A stretch of DNA of 64,000 bases from Deltaproteobacteria bacterium (GCA_021779135.1 JAJYBH010000001.1:25993-89992); one strand, 5' to 3'; shown: positions 19,242-29,543, counted from the first letter of the stretch. A program made the numbers and translations. Notes: a model not told the origin generated them from the sequence alone.

Positions 19242-20528
19242 TCACGCGATCAGTTTAAAACATTTTGCCGCTGCAGCGATTGTCTTTTCGATGTCGGATA
19301 TTCCGTGGGCGGCAGAGACAAAGCCGGTCTCGAACTGGGACGGGGCCAGGTAGATACCCTCGTTCAGCATGGCCAGGAAGTATGCGGCGAAGGCCTTGGT
19401 GTCGCACTGCGATGCAGATGGCCAGTCGTGGACCTCACCTTTGGTGAAGAAGGCGCAGAACATGCTACCGACTCGGGTGGAATAGATCGGGTACCCGGCA
19501 TCCTTGGCCGCTTTAGCGATACCCTCCGCCACCATGCGGCTCTTGTCTTCAAGTGCCTGGTAAAAACCGGGCTGCTTGAGGATGTTCAGGGTGGCGATCC
19601 CTGCCGACATGGCCAGGGGGTTGCCGGAGAGGGTGCCGGCCTGATAGATCCCGCCGGAGGGTGAAAGCTTCTCCATAATCTCGCGCCTTGCGCCGAATGC
19701 GCCCACCGGAAGGCCGCCGCCGATGATCTTGCCCAGTGTGGTCATGTCAGGCGTAACGCCGTACAGTTCCTGAGCCCCGCCATAAGCCACGCGGAAACCA
19801 GACATTACCTCGTCAAAGATCAGGATGATCCCTTCCTGTGTGCAAATATCTCGGAGTCCTTCCAGAAAACCCTCTCGCGGCGGGACAGTGCCCATGTTTC
19901 CGGCCACCGGCTCAACGATGATACAGGCTACGGAGTCCCTGTTTTCAGCTACCAACTTTCTGACCGAAGCAAGCGAATTGTATTCTGCCGTCAGTGTCAG
20001 CTTGGCAACCTCGGCTGGGACGCCGGGTGAATCGGGTACCCCGAAGGTGGCGGCACCGGAACCGGCCTTGACCAACAGGGAGTCGGCGTGGCCATGGTAG
20101 CAGCCGGCAAATTTCAGGATTTTATCACGGCTGGTAAAACCGCGAGCAAGGCGGATAGCGCTCATGGTGGCTTCTGTTCCGGAGCTGACCATGCGCACCA
20201 TTTCAATTGAGGGAACCGCATCAATAACCATGTTGGCCAAGGTGGTTTCGAGTTCTGTCGGTGCGCCGAAGCTGGCGCCGCTCTCCATGGTGTTTTTAAC
20301 CGCGGCGATGACGGCCGGGTGGCAATGGCCGACTATCATTGGCCCCCAGGACCCGACGAAATCTACATAGGTGTTCTCATCTTCGTCAATAATATGGCAG
20401 CCGGAAGCTTTCTTGATAAAAAGCGGATCGGCGCCGACTGATTTAAAGGCCCTGACCGGGCTGTTGACTCCACCGGGAATAGAGGATTTGGCCTGTTGAA
20501 ATAACAAACTGGAGCGAGTGTGGTTCAC
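19242..20528 (-). CDS. hemL: Glutamate-1-semialdehyde 2,1-aminomutase
   Basis: 428 aa PLP enzyme that turns glutamate-1-semialdehyde into 5-aminolevulinate, the C5 route to haem. Seen: [25 protein letters not shown] and the PLP lysine Lys267 in [12 protein letters not shown]. Starts at GTG 20528 preceded by AAAGGAG. A TTGACA lies upstream on minus (20614-20609) but with a poor -10. Haem demand fits a cytochrome-rich respiratory bacterium. Confidence 0.97.
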   Translation of the reverse strand: MNHTRSSLLFQQAKSSIPGGVNSPVRAFKSVGADPLFIKKASGCHIIDEDENTYVDFVGSWGPMIVGHCHPAVIAAVKNTMESGASFGAPTELETTLANMVIDAVPSIEMVRMVSSGTEATMSAIRLARGFTSRDKILKFAGCYHGHADSLLVKAGSGAATFGVPDSPGVPAEVAKLTLTAEYNSLASVRKLVAENRDSVACIIVEPVAGNMGTVPPREGFLEGLRDICTQEGIILIFDEVMSGFRVAYGGAQELYGVTPDMTTLGKIIGGGLPVGAFGARREIMEKLSPSGGIYQAGTLSGNPLAMSAGIATLNILKQPGFYQALEDKSRMVAEGIAKAAKDAGYPIYSTRVGSMFCAFFTKGEVHDWPSASQCDTKAFAAYFLAMLNEGIYLAPSQFETGFVSAAHGISDIEKTIAAAAKCFKLIA

Positions 20529-20772
20529 GTTGATGACTCCTTTGAAGCGGTAAGTGAGGAACAGCAGGCAAATCTGATAGTCTTGGTTAGCATATTGAAT
20601 GCGGCCATGTCAATCACAGAGAAAATTTGTCGTTAGCAAGGTATTTATTTGATTTTTCTTATGTACTAATTGATAGCTGGTAAGGAAATATTGTAACAGT
20701 AACGTATACATAAGGATTGTGATGATTATTATTCCAAGCAAATATCTACGAAAAAAAACACGGAAAAACTCC
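20529..20772. other. Intergenic region between hemL and nuo
   Basis: Divergent intergenic DNA, AT-rich, no gene. It holds the hemL leader on its left. An isolated CGTATACA lies near 20703-20710, a partial copy of the GTATAC core found by the nuo promoter. Confidence 0.6.
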
Positions 20773-20801
20773 TTGACAAAGGGCTTCGAATAACCTATTT
20801 T
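20773..20801 (+). promoter_or_regulatory. nuo operon promoter
   Basis: TTGACA (20773-20778), exactly 17 bases, TATTTT (20796-20801): a near-consensus sigma70 promoter 49 bases before the nuoA start codon. Confidence 0.75.
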
Positions 20802-20812
20802 CCTCAGCGTTT

Positions 20813-20829
20813 GTATACAGTATACTGTA
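20813..20829. promoter_or_regulatory. Operator-like palindrome at the nuo promoter
   Basis: TACAGTATACTGTA (20816-20829) is a perfect 14-bp palindrome. It is part of GTATACAGTATAC (20813-20825), two GTATAC cores one base apart. It lies 11-15 bases after the -10, around the expected start of transcription, a position where a bound protein would repress. HgtR, reported to repress biosynthetic and energy genes in Geobacter, is one conceivable binder; I cannot confirm its site. Confidence 0.55.
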
Positions 20830-20849
20830 CGCAGTAAGGAGGTCTATCA

Positions 20850-21206
20850 ATGCTCGGTGCTTATCTACCTATACTTCTTCTGGTTATTGTAGCGATAGGC
20901 TTTGGCCTCGTTTCGCTGGTGATGTCTTCTCTCATCGGCCCGAAGAAGTACTCAGCTTTAAAAATGTCTCCATACGAGAGCGGATGCGAACCGGTAGGAA
21001 CGGCTCGCGAGCGTTTCTCGATCAAGTTTTATCTGATTGCCATGCTCTTCATTGTGTTTGATATAGAGGCGGTGTTTCTCTACCCTTGGGCAATCCTCTA
21101 CAAAAAGCTTGGTATGTTCGGTTTGGTGGAGATGGGGCTTTTTATCGTCATCCTCTTCGTCGGCTATATTTATGTATGGAAAAAAGGAGCACTGGAATGG
21201 GAGTAG
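20850..21206 (+). CDS. nuoA: NADH-quinone oxidoreductase subunit A
   Basis: 118 aa, three membrane helices. Carries the conserved loop [16 protein letters not shown], whose Cys faces the quinone cavity, and [12 protein letters not shown]. Membrane arm of complex I, at the junction with the peripheral arm. Strong ribosome site AAGGAGG. First gene of nuoA-N; its end overlaps nuoB by ten bases. Confidence 0.97.
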   Translation: MLGAYLPILLLVIVAIGFGLVSLVMSSLIGPKKYSALKMSPYESGCEPVGTARERFSIKFYLIAMLFIVFDIEAVFLYPWAILYKKLGMFGLVEMGLFIVILFVGYIYVWKKGALEWE

Positions 21207-21709
21207 AAAATCCGCTTGGCGAAAACATCATAACCACGTCACTTGATGCACTTGTGAACTGGTCACGGAAATCGTCCATCTGGCCGATGACCTTTGGTCT
21301 TGCCTGCTGCGCTATTGAGATGATGGCTACCGGCGCCTCCCATAATGACCTTGACCGATTCGGCATAATATTCCGCGCTTCTCCTCGCCAGTCAGACTGT
21401 ATCATCATCGCCGGCACTGTCACCAAGAAAATGTTGCCGGTTATCAAGACCGTCTATGAGCAGATGCCCGAGCCGAAATGGGTTATCGCAATGGGAGCCT
21501 GTGCCTGCTCCGGCGGGATATTCGATACCTATAGTGTCGTTCAGGGTATTGACGAAGCACTGCCGGTTGATGTCTATATCCCAGGCTGCCCTCCTCGCCC
21601 CGAGGCGCTACTCTTTGGTCTGATGAAACTGCAGGACAAGATAATGAAAGACAAAAACTCATTCGGATCAGCTATTGGTCTTGGTGAGAGGATTGCGTCA
21701 GCCGCCTAA
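21197..21709 (+). CDS. nuoB: NADH-quinone oxidoreductase subunit B
   Basis: 170 aa from ATG 21197 (AAAGGAG upstream); the longer open frame is a shadow of nuoA. Holds the terminal [4Fe-4S] cluster N2 next to quinone: Cys37-Cys38 in GLACCAIEM, then MGACACSGG and [10 protein letters not shown]. All ligands are present. Confidence 0.97.
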   Translation: MGVENPLGENIITTSLDALVNWSRKSSIWPMTFGLACCAIEMMATGASHNDLDRFGIIFRASPRQSDCIIIAGTVTKKMLPVIKTVYEQMPEPKWVIAMGACACSGGIFDTYSVVQGIDEALPVDVYIPGCPPRPEALLFGLMKLQDKIMKDKNSFGSAIGLGERIASAA

Positions 21710-21768
21710 CTGCAACCAGCTAAGCAGGTCGTTGCATAAATCAAATCCCAGAAAAAGGGTTGGATATC

Positions 21769-22257
21769 ATGGCAGAAAATAATCGCGCAGTACTCCAGTT
21801 GAAGGAAAAATACGCTGCTTCAATTATTGACGTGGTTGAGTTCAGGGGTGAGGTGACGGTGACCGTCAGAAAGGATGCCATTATTGATATCCTTTCGTTC
21901 CTCAAGCAGTCACTTCAGTACAACCTGCTCACAGATCTTACGGCAGTCGATTATATGGGGAAGAAAGAAGATCGTTTCATGATGGTATATCTTCTTTATT
22001 CGATTTCTAACAAGGATCGCCTGCGAATCAAGACGTCGGTGAGCGAGGCCGATTGTCACATCCCGAGCGCCACTCAGGTATGGAGAACTGCTAACTGGTT
22101 GGAGCGGGAAGTCTTTGACCTTTTTGGTATCGTTTTTGACAATCATCCCGACCTTCGTCGCATCCTCATGACCGATGACTGGGAAGGGCACCCGCTCCGC
22201 AAAGATTATCCATTGCAAGGCCCTGACCGTGAACCTTATAAAGGGCGTTTGTCGTAG
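21769..22257 (+). CDS. nuoC: NADH-quinone oxidoreductase subunit C
   Basis: 162 aa from ATG 21769 (AAAAAGGG nine bases upstream); a TTG three codons earlier is possible. 30-kDa subunit of the connecting module, with WLEREVFDLFGI and the signature DDWEGHPLRKDYPL. Separate from nuoD, not fused as in enterobacteria. Confidence 0.96.
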   Translation: MAENNRAVLQLKEKYAASIIDVVEFRGEVTVTVRKDAIIDILSFLKQSLQYNLLTDLTAVDYMGKKEDRFMMVYLLYSISNKDRLRIKTSVSEADCHIPSATQVWRTANWLEREVFDLFGIVFDNHPDLRRILMTDDWEGHPLRKDYPLQGPDREPYKGRLS

Positions 22258-22305
22258 TATAACTGCTACATCGTTTTCGTATTTCGACCATAGAAGAGGC
22301 GATAC

Positions 22306-23478
22306 ATGGCTACTACCGAAACAATGACACTGAACATGGGACCGCAGCACCCCAGTACACACGGGGTTTTGAGGCTAGTTCTCGAACTGGACGGTGAGGT
22401 GATCACCAAGATCACCCCTCATATCGGTTATCTGCATCGAGGTGTAGAAAAACTGTCCGAGCACCGCACCTACCATCAAATTCTGCCTCTTACCGACCGA
22501 CTCGATTACTTGGCGCCCATGAGCAACAACCTCGGTTATATCCTGGCAGTCGAAAAACTGATGGCGGTTGAGGTGCCCGAACGTGCTGAAACGATTAGGG
22601 TAATCATGACTGAGCTGACCAGGCTTGAATCGCATTTAGTCTGGATTGCATGCCATGCTCTCGATATCGGCGCCATGACTGTCTTTATCTATGCCTTCCG
22701 TGAGCGCGAGGCCATTATGGAGACCTATGAACTGATCTCCGGTGCACGTATGACCTCGAACTTCTTCCGGGTTGGTGGACTTTCCCAGGATGTGCCTGAT
22801 GAGTTTGTACGGAAAGTAAGTGACTTTATAGACAGTATGCCAGGATACCTGGACCAGTATGAAGGACTGTTGACGACTAATCCGATATGGCTCAAGCGAA
22901 CTATCGGAAATGGTGTCATCTCGGCCGAAGATGCCATCGATTTTGGCATTACCGGTCCAGCACTGCGCGGCTCTGGTGTTGATTGGGATCTCCGACGCGA
23001 TAATTCGTATAGTGGGTACGAGAAATACCAGTTCAAAGTGCCGGTAGGTGAAAACTGTGACACTTTTGATCGTTACAAAGTTCGATTGATTGAGATGCGC
23101 GAAGCCTGCAAGATAGTCCGTCAGGGGCTTGACAGGCTTAAGCCGGGACCGGTTCTGGCTGATAATCCGCAGGTCTGCTATCCACCGAAGGAAAATGTCT
23201 ACAACAGTATTGAGGGTCTTATACATCACTTCAAGATAGCTTCTGAAGGTTTCCCCGCACCAGAAGGAGAAGTATACCAGGGCGTTGAGGCTCCCAAAGG
23301 GGAGCTGGGATTCTATATCGTCAGCGACGGCGGAAACAAGCCGCAGCGATTGAGAATTCGCCCACCATCGTTCGTCAACCTTCAGGCAATCGAGAAAATG
23401 GCCAAAGGAGCCATGATTGCCGACTTGGTGGCTGTAATCGGAACCTTGGACATCGTTCTTGGTGAGATAGACAGATAA
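22306..23478 (+). CDS. nuoD: NADH-quinone oxidoreductase subunit D
   Basis: 390 aa, 49-kDa subunit, related to the large subunit of NiFe hydrogenases and forming most of the quinone pocket. Begins with MNMGPQHPSTHGVLRL, and has HRGVEKLSEHRTY. Ends with the conserved DIVLGEIDR. Ni-binding Cys are absent, as expected. Confidence 0.97.
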   Translation: MATTETMTLNMGPQHPSTHGVLRLVLELDGEVITKITPHIGYLHRGVEKLSEHRTYHQILPLTDRLDYLAPMSNNLGYILAVEKLMAVEVPERAETIRVIMTELTRLESHLVWIACHALDIGAMTVFIYAFREREAIMETYELISGARMTSNFFRVGGLSQDVPDEFVRKVSDFIDSMPGYLDQYEGLLTTNPIWLKRTIGNGVISAEDAIDFGITGPALRGSGVDWDLRRDNSYSGYEKYQFKVPVGENCDTFDRYKVRLIEMREACKIVRQGLDRLKPGPVLADNPQVCYPPKENVYNSIEGLIHHFKIASEGFPAPEGEVYQGVEAPKGELGFYIVSDGGNKPQRLRIRPPSFVNLQAIEKMAKGAMIADLVAVIGTLDIVLGEIDR

Positions 23479-23580
23479 CTCCCACGTAATTAAGTAACTT
23501 GATGAACCGTGTTTAAGTAACCAATGGACTTTTCTAATAAATCAGAAAATTTGTTGTTTACTAAAAAGGAGAAGGCGCGA

Positions 23581-24093
23581 ATGAGTGAAGCAGTTGCTCA
23601 ACAGGCTGCAGAGCAGGAACCGGAAATAGACCTCTCGCTTGCCAATAAGATCATAGACAAGTATATAGACATGCCAGGAAACTTGATGCCGGTACTTCAG
23701 GGTGCTCAGGACGAGTATGGTTACATTCCTCGCGCCGTTGCCGACCTCATCGCCGAACGCCTGAATGTCTATCCTAGCCAGATATATGGTGTCCTTACCT
23801 TTTACGCCCAGTTCCATCTCAAACCGCGCGGCAGGTTTATCATCAGAGTGTGCGTCGGGACGGCTTGCCATGTGCAGGGCGCACCGCGTATCGTTGAGAC
23901 ATTCTTCGACAAACTGAAAATCGGTCATGCAGAAACCACCCCCGACCTTCGCTATACCTTCGAAAAGGTGGCCTGTCTGGGGGCTTGTGGTATGGCTCCG
24001 CTGGCCATGGTCAATGATTCAACCTACGGTGCCATGACGGTGCAGAAGGTTGATGAAATCGTTAATGATTATAACCAGAGACCAATGAAATAG
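23581..24093 (+). CDS. nuoE: NADH-quinone oxidoreductase subunit E
   Basis: 170 aa from ATG 23581, with AAAAGGAGAAGG upstream; a 19-codon upstream extension has no ribosome site. Thioredoxin-like [2Fe-2S] subunit (cluster N1a): Cys in CVGTACHVQGAP and CLGACGMAP. Part of the NADH-oxidising module with nuoF and nuoG. Confidence 0.96.
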   Translation: MSEAVAQQAAEQEPEIDLSLANKIIDKYIDMPGNLMPVLQGAQDEYGYIPRAVADLIAERLNVYPSQIYGVLTFYAQFHLKPRGRFIIRVCVGTACHVQGAPRIVETFFDKLKIGHAETTPDLRYTFEKVACLGACGMAPLAMVNDSTYGAMTVQKVDEIVNDYNQRPMK

Positions 24094-24132
24094 AAAGTAG
24101 CTCGAAACTTTCCAGTAGGGGACAAATCAGTC

Positions 24133-25914
24133 ATGAGCGAAAACGAAGCAATTAAAATTCTGATCTGCCAGGGAACTGGCGGGGTTTCGATGGGCGCCAA
24201 AGAGGTAGAGGCGGCTTTCGTTAAGCATCTTGCTGAGAAAGGTGTTAGCGCCGTTGTCGGCAAGCGTTGTGATGTTATAAAGACAGGATGTCGCGGATTG
24301 TGCGCCAACGATGTCCTTGTTGACATCATAACCCCTGATCAGGGACGCGTCACCTACGATTTTGTTAAACCCGAAGAGGTCGAGAAGATCATTGAGGAGC
24401 ATATCGTCAACAAGACGATAATGGAAAAAAGAAAAGCTAAACCTTACTATAACCAATTTGTTAATGCCCAGATGCGTGTTGTCATGACCGGCTGCGGTCA
24501 GATTGATCCTGACAGTATTGATGCCTATAAAGAAGAAGATGGATTCAAGGCAATCGAGAAGTGCGTCAAGTCAATGAAACCAGAAGAGGTTATAGAAGAA
24601 GTAAAAAAATCAGGACTGCGTGGTCGTGGAGGCGGTGGTTTTCCCACTGGAATGAAGTGGTCCTTTTGCAAGGCATCGCCAGGCGAACACAAGTATTTGA
24701 TCTGCAACGCTGACGAGGGTGATCCCGGCGCATTTATGGACCGTTCTCTGCTGGAGGGTGACCCCTACTGCATCATTGAAGGTATGATGATTGCCGCCTA
24801 TGCCATTGGTTGCGATTTTGGTTACGTGTACGTTCGTGCAGAGTACCCTCTGGCGGTACAGCGTCTGCAACACGCAATTGACGTTTGTTATGAAAAAGGT
24901 TACCTGGGCAAGAATATACAGGGTTGGGGTCTTGATTTCGATATGCGCATCAAGATGGGTGCCGGTGCCTTTGTCTGTGGTGAGGAAACCGCTTTGATGG
25001 CTTCCATTGAAGGACAGCGCGGCATGAGTCGCCCTCGTCCTCCGTTCCCTGCCGTGCGCGGTCTGTGGGGGCATCCGACTAACATCAACAATGTCGAGAC
25101 ATTTGGCAACGTCCGTCACATCATCAACAAAGGTGGTGACTGGTACGCGTCACTAGGTACTGAGACTACCAAAGGTACCAAGATCTTTGCCGTCACCGGT
25201 AAGGTCAAGCACACCGGCCTGGTTGAAGTCCCTGCCGGAATGAAAATTCGCGAGGTCATCTACGATGTCTGTGGCGGTATTGCAAACAACCGAAAGTTTA
25301 AAGCCGTCCAGGCTGGCGGACCTTCCGGTGGTTGTATCCCTGCAGAAATTCTGGATACCCCGGTTGACTACGATTCGCTGATCAAAGCCGGTGCTATGAT
25401 GGGTTCTGGCGGCCTGGTCGTCATGGATGAGACAACCTGCATGGTTGACGTATCACGATTCTTTCTCAACTTTACGAGAATGGAATCATGCGGCAAGTGT
25501 GTTCCCTGTAGAATCGGTCTTAAGGTCATGCTCGATATTCTTGAACGCATTACCGAAGGACGAGGCGAGGCAACCGACATTGCCACTCTTCAGGACTTGG
25601 GAATCGCTATCAAGAAAGCCTCGTTGTGCGGACTCGGACAAACTGCGCCCAACCCGATTCTCTCCACCATCAATTATTTCCGCGATGAGTATGAAGCACA
25701 CATCAACGACAAGCGTTGTCCTTCGAACTGTTGTAAGGAACTGCTGTTGTGGCAGGTAGTCGAGGATAAGTGCGTCAAGTGCGGGGCATGCAAGAAAGCC
25801 TGTCCGGTTGACGCGATTGTATGGGAAAAAGGTCAGCTTGCATTTCTTGACAAAGAAAAGTGCACCAAGTGCAAATCATGCTATGACGCTTGCCGCTTTA
25901 TGGCACTTGAATAG
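24133..25914 (+). CDS. nuoF: NADH-quinone oxidoreductase subunit F, with extra FeS domains
   Basis: 593 aa, much longer than the roughly 440 of E. coli NuoF. Order: N-terminal thioredoxin-like [2Fe-2S] domain (ILICQGTGG; later CRGLCAND), then the FMN/NADH core (GRGGGGFPTGMKW; CNADEGDPGAFMD). Next is cluster N3 (SCGKCVPCRIG), and last a C-terminal 2[4Fe-4S] ferredoxin (CVKCGACKKACPV; CTKCKSCYDAC). This layout is shared with NADH-dependent and electron-bifurcating hydrogenase subunits of the HydB/HoxF kind. Here it sits within a complete nuo operon, so complex I is the likely home. Confidence 0.95.
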   Translation: MSENEAIKILICQGTGGVSMGAKEVEAAFVKHLAEKGVSAVVGKRCDVIKTGCRGLCANDVLVDIITPDQGRVTYDFVKPEEVEKIIEEHIVNKTIMEKRKAKPYYNQFVNAQMRVVMTGCGQIDPDSIDAYKEEDGFKAIEKCVKSMKPEEVIEEVKKSGLRGRGGGGFPTGMKWSFCKASPGEHKYLICNADEGDPGAFMDRSLLEGDPYCIIEGMMIAAYAIGCDFGYVYVRAEYPLAVQRLQHAIDVCYEKGYLGKNIQGWGLDFDMRIKMGAGAFVCGEETALMASIEGQRGMSRPRPPFPAVRGLWGHPTNINNVETFGNVRHIINKGGDWYASLGTETTKGTKIFAVTGKVKHTGLVEVPAGMKIREVIYDVCGGIANNRKFKAVQAGGPSGGCIPAEILDTPVDYDSLIKAGAMMGSGGLVVMDETTCMVDVSRFFLNFTRMESCGKCVPCRIGLKVMLDILERITEGRGEATDIATLQDLGIAIKKASLCGLGQTAPNPILSTINYFRDEYEAHINDKRCPSNCCKELLLWQVVEDKCVKCGACKKACPVDAIVWEKGQLAFLDKEKCTKCKSCYDACRFMALE

Positions 25915-25956
25915 AATCATCACTTGAACGGTCAAACTCACTACGCAGAGGTTGAG

Positions 25957-28425
25957 ATGGTAAATCTGACAATAGATGACAAGCAGGTAACAGCACCCAA
26001 AACCGCGACAATTTATGAAGCGGCGAAGTTGAATGGGATTAACATACCGATTTTGTGCCACGACAAAAAACTGAAGCCATTCGGTGCATGCCGCATGTGT
26101 CTGGTCGAAGTGGAGCAAATGAAGGGCCGTCAGATCCCGGCCTGCACTACTCCGGTTACTGAGGGGATGATTATCCGGACCTCAACCCCTGATATTGTCA
26201 AAGCGCGTAAGATGGTGCTTGAACTTCTCCTGCTCAACCATCCAATTGACTGCCCTGTATGTGACAAGGCCGGCGACTGCGATCTGCAGAATCTAACGTA
26301 TGAATACAAGGTGAATGCCAACCGATTTACAGATGAGAAGTTCCATCACGAAATCGATTACAACAATCCTCTAATTGAACGGGATATGAATCGTTGCGTA
26401 CTCTGTGGCAAGTGCGCCCGTATCTGTGATGAAATCGTCTCATTTGGAGCCTTGACATTTATCAGCCGTGGCATTGAGACCAAGATAGGTTGTGAGTTCG
26501 ATGAAGCACTGAATTGCGAGTTCTGTGGTTCCTGCGTGTCTGTCTGCCCGGTGGGTTCTTTGCTTGCACGTCCATTCAAGTTCAAAGCACGCTTCTGGTC
26601 GCTCACCAAACAAAAGACAATATGCGGGTATTGCGGTACCGGATGTAATCTGACACTAGGAGTCAAGGACAACAAGGTTCTCACCACGATTTATGATGAA
26701 AATCAGGGCTTTCATAACGGCCAGCTCTGTTGCCGAGGGCGTTTTGGTTATCAGTTCATCAATAGCGAGAAGCGTCTGACAAAGCCTTTGGTTCGTAAAA
26801 ACGGAAACCTGGTGGAAGCTGGCTGGGATGAGGCTCTTGATCTTGTAGCTGCGCGACTGAAGGGAGCCGGAGCCGCTGCGGCTGCTATAGCAACAGCACG
26901 TTTGACGAATGAGGAACTGGTGCTTTTCAAGCAGCTGATGGAAACTGCCGGATCCAACAATTATGACCATTCCGCCGGATACGCCCATGCGGCACTCACT
27001 GAGGGTTTTGCCAGTAGCTTCGGCGTAGCCGCTTCACCTTCATCGATACTTGACATACAAAAGAGTGAGTTGTTGCTTGTGATCAAGACCGATGCGTATG
27101 AAACCCATCCGGTAGTTGGCTTCGAGATCAATATGGCGGTCAAAAATAAGGGTGTCCTGCTCAAGATTTTGTCCGACAAGTCAGGGAAACTCTCCAAACT
27201 ACCTGATGCTAAGACTCTGATCCATACTCCCGGTACAGAAACCACAATTATCAACTCATTGGCAAAAGTCATCCTGGATAATAAGCTTGCTGATGCTTCA
27301 GCTGCATTGATCCCCGGATATGACGAACTTGAGAAGGCATTAGCCGATTTTACACCTGAGGCGGTTTCTGCCCAATGTGGTTTGAGTGCTGTTGAAATTA
27401 AACAGTTGGCTAGTGCTTATGCCAAAGCAGATAAGGCTTTGATTATTTTCCCTGTTGGGCAGGCTTACCCAGGGCATACCGCCGCCTTGGCCAATGCCAT
27501 TGCCAATCTGGCCTTGCTGGCTGGGAAACTTGGCAAAGAAGGCAGCGGGGTGCTCTGCCTTTCTGAAAAGAACAACAGCCAAGGCGCCGTCGACATGGGA
27601 TTCCAAACTGCCGATGGACTCAATGCAAACCAGATTCTTGACGGTTGTGCCAGTAAGACGATAAAGACTTTGCTCATTGCTGGCGAAAATCCGATGGTGT
27701 CCTATCCTGATCACGCCAAGGTAGCAGCTGCCCTAGACAGATTAGAATTTCTGGTAGTGTCAGAAATATTTCTGACAGAGACTGCGGCCATGGCCGATGT
27801 TGTTCTGCCGGTCTGCTCCTTTGCCGAAAAGGAAGGTACCTTTACCGCTACTGACAGACGAGTACAGCATATCAAGCCAGCGATCAAAAAAACTGCTCAG
27901 AGCCGCTCAGACTTTGAGATCCTAGGGGCGTTGATCAAAAAACTGGGTGGTATCGCTCCGACAGCGCCTGCATCCGTATTTGCCGAAATAGCCTCCTCTG
28001 TTCCCGGGTATGCCGGTATGAGCTACGTGTCTCTGGGAGAAGAAGGTCAATTTGCAACTGTTGCCGTAAAGCCTGCTTTTGTAGTCCCGCAAGCTCCGCT
28101 CGCCAAATCAGAAACGGGTAAGCTGGCGCTAGTTATCGGCAGTGCTCTGTATCACAACGGAACGCTTTCTCAGTATGGTGAAGGGCCAATGCACGTCTGT
28201 CCTGAGGGATATGTCGAACTTTCCAGGGCTGATGCCGCCGCGTTAAACTTTGCTGAAAACGATCTCCTGACGGTCAGTTCGGCCGGCGGAAGCATGGTCC
28301 TCAAGGCCCGGATCTCGTCTCGCATACCGCAGGGAGTCGTCTTTGCACCATACCATTTCGGATCCAATCCGGTTAACCAGATATGGAATGGAGCTGCTGT
28401 TACCTGGGTGACCCTGACCAAGTAG
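25957..28425 (+). CDS. nuoG: NADH-quinone oxidoreductase subunit G
   Basis: 822 aa from ATG 25957; a TTG start 33 bases earlier is also open. N-terminal [2Fe-2S] (CHDKKLKPFGACRMC), His-Cys3 cluster region (CPVCDKAGDCDLQ), two [4Fe-4S] (CVLCGKCARIC; CEFCGSCVSVCPV). Then a molybdopterin-oxidoreductase-like domain with its own [4Fe-4S] motif (CGYCGTGCN). It looks like a formate dehydrogenase alpha subunit in plan, but in NuoG the Mo cofactor is lost. The C-terminal molydopterin dinucleotide-like domain is retained. Confidence 0.95.
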   Translation: MVNLTIDDKQVTAPKTATIYEAAKLNGINIPILCHDKKLKPFGACRMCLVEVEQMKGRQIPACTTPVTEGMIIRTSTPDIVKARKMVLELLLLNHPIDCPVCDKAGDCDLQNLTYEYKVNANRFTDEKFHHEIDYNNPLIERDMNRCVLCGKCARICDEIVSFGALTFISRGIETKIGCEFDEALNCEFCGSCVSVCPVGSLLARPFKFKARFWSLTKQKTICGYCGTGCNLTLGVKDNKVLTTIYDENQGFHNGQLCCRGRFGYQFINSEKRLTKPLVRKNGNLVEAGWDEALDLVAARLKGAGAAAAAIATARLTNEELVLFKQLMETAGSNNYDHSAGYAHAALTEGFASSFGVAASPSSILDIQKSELLLVIKTDAYETHPVVGFEINMAVKNKGVLLKILSDKSGKLSKLPDAKTLIHTPGTETTIINSLAKVILDNKLADASAALIPGYDELEKALADFTPEAVSAQCGLSAVEIKQLASAYAKADKALIIFPVGQAYPGHTAALANAIANLALLAGKLGKEGSGVLCLSEKNNSQGAVDMGFQTADGLNANQILDGCASKTIKTLLIAGENPMVSYPDHAKVAAALDRLEFLVVSEIFLTETAAMADVVLPVCSFAEKEGTFTATDRRVQHIKPAIKKTAQSRSDFEILGALIKKLGGIAPTAPASVFAEIASSVPGYAGMSYVSLGEEGQFATVAVKPAFVVPQAPLAKSETGKLALVIGSALYHNGTLSQYGEGPMHVCPEGYVELSRADAAALNFAENDLLTVSSAGGSMVLKARISSRIPQGVVFAPYHFGSNPVNQIWNGAAVTWVTLTK

Positions 28426-28475
28426 TCTATTACAACACCTACGAAAATAACTATAAACCAAGGAAAGAGGGACAG

Positions 28476-29543
28476 ATGGATATCGTGATATTAGGACTGC
28501 CGATGATGTACTACATCGCCATGGTTGCCAAGGTCCTGGTGGCGTTTGTCTTCGTGTTGCTGACCGTGGCATATTCCACTTATGCTGAACGCAAAATTAT
28601 CGGACATATGCAAGTGCGACTGGGACCTATGCGTACTGGATGGCACGGACTTTTGCAACCGATAGCCGACGGAGTCAAACTCTTTTTCAAGGAAGAGATT
28701 GTCCCTGCACAAGCGAGTACCTTTGCTTTTTTGATTGCACCTATAATTGCACTGGTCCCGGCCTTTATAACTTTTGCAGTCATCCCGTTCGGTGGAGTTA
28801 TTGAGGTGGCCGGCTACAAGATTCCGCTACAGGTTGCAAGTTACGTTGATGTCGCCTCCGGTAAAGTTTATGACATCAACGTCGGTGTATTGTATATCCT
28901 AGCCATGTCTTCAATCGGTGTTTATGGCATTGTCCTAGCCGGATGGGCATCAAACAGCAAGTATTCTCTTCTGGGCGGTCTGCGTGCATCGGCACAGATG
29001 ATATCGTACGAACTTTCAGCCGGTCTGGCCATTGTCTCTGTTTTTATGCTTTCCGGCACTCTTTCAATGAATGAAATTGTCAATCTTCAATCCGGTGTTG
29101 GAGGGTTCGACTGGTACATATTCAAACAGCCGCTAGCATTTATCATGTTTTTCATCTGTTCGATAGCAGAGATCAACCGCACACCTTTCGACCTACCAGA
29201 AGCAGAAACTGAACTGGTATCGGGATTCTGCACTGAGTATTCAAGTATGAAATACGCGATGTTTTTCATGGCTGAATACGCCAACATGATAACCGTGTGC
29301 GCTATTACTACCACCCTGTTCCTGGGTGGGTGGAACGGTCCGATGGCAACGACAATACCACTGCTTGGCCCGGTCTATTTCGTGGCAAAGGTTTATTTCC
29401 TGATTTTCTTCTGCATGTGGCTTCGTGCAACAGTCCCCAGGTATCGCTATGACCAACTCATGCATATAGGGTGGAAAGTGTTTATCCCGCTTGGTTTACT
29501 TAACATTGTGGCCACAGGTATCTGGAATTTTATTCTTCAGTAG
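28476..29543 (+). CDS. nuoH: NADH-quinone oxidoreductase subunit H
   Basis: 355 aa from ATG 28476 (AAAGAGG upstream); the longer frame is untranslated leader. Multi-pass membrane subunit forming the quinone entry site. Conserved YAERKIIGHMQVRLGPMRTG and the acidic loop EINRTPFDLPEAETELVSGF are intact. Confidence 0.97.
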   Translation: MDIVILGLPMMYYIAMVAKVLVAFVFVLLTVAYSTYAERKIIGHMQVRLGPMRTGWHGLLQPIADGVKLFFKEEIVPAQASTFAFLIAPIIALVPAFITFAVIPFGGVIEVAGYKIPLQVASYVDVASGKVYDINVGVLYILAMSSIGVYGIVLAGWASNSKYSLLGGLRASAQMISYELSAGLAIVSVFMLSGTLSMNEIVNLQSGVGGFDWYIFKQPLAFIMFFICSIAEINRTPFDLPEAETELVSGFCTEYSSMKYAMFFMAEYANMITVCAITTTLFLGGWNGPMATTIPLLGPVYFVAKVYFLIFFCMWLRATVPRYRYDQLMHIGWKVFIPLGLLNIVATGIWNFILQ

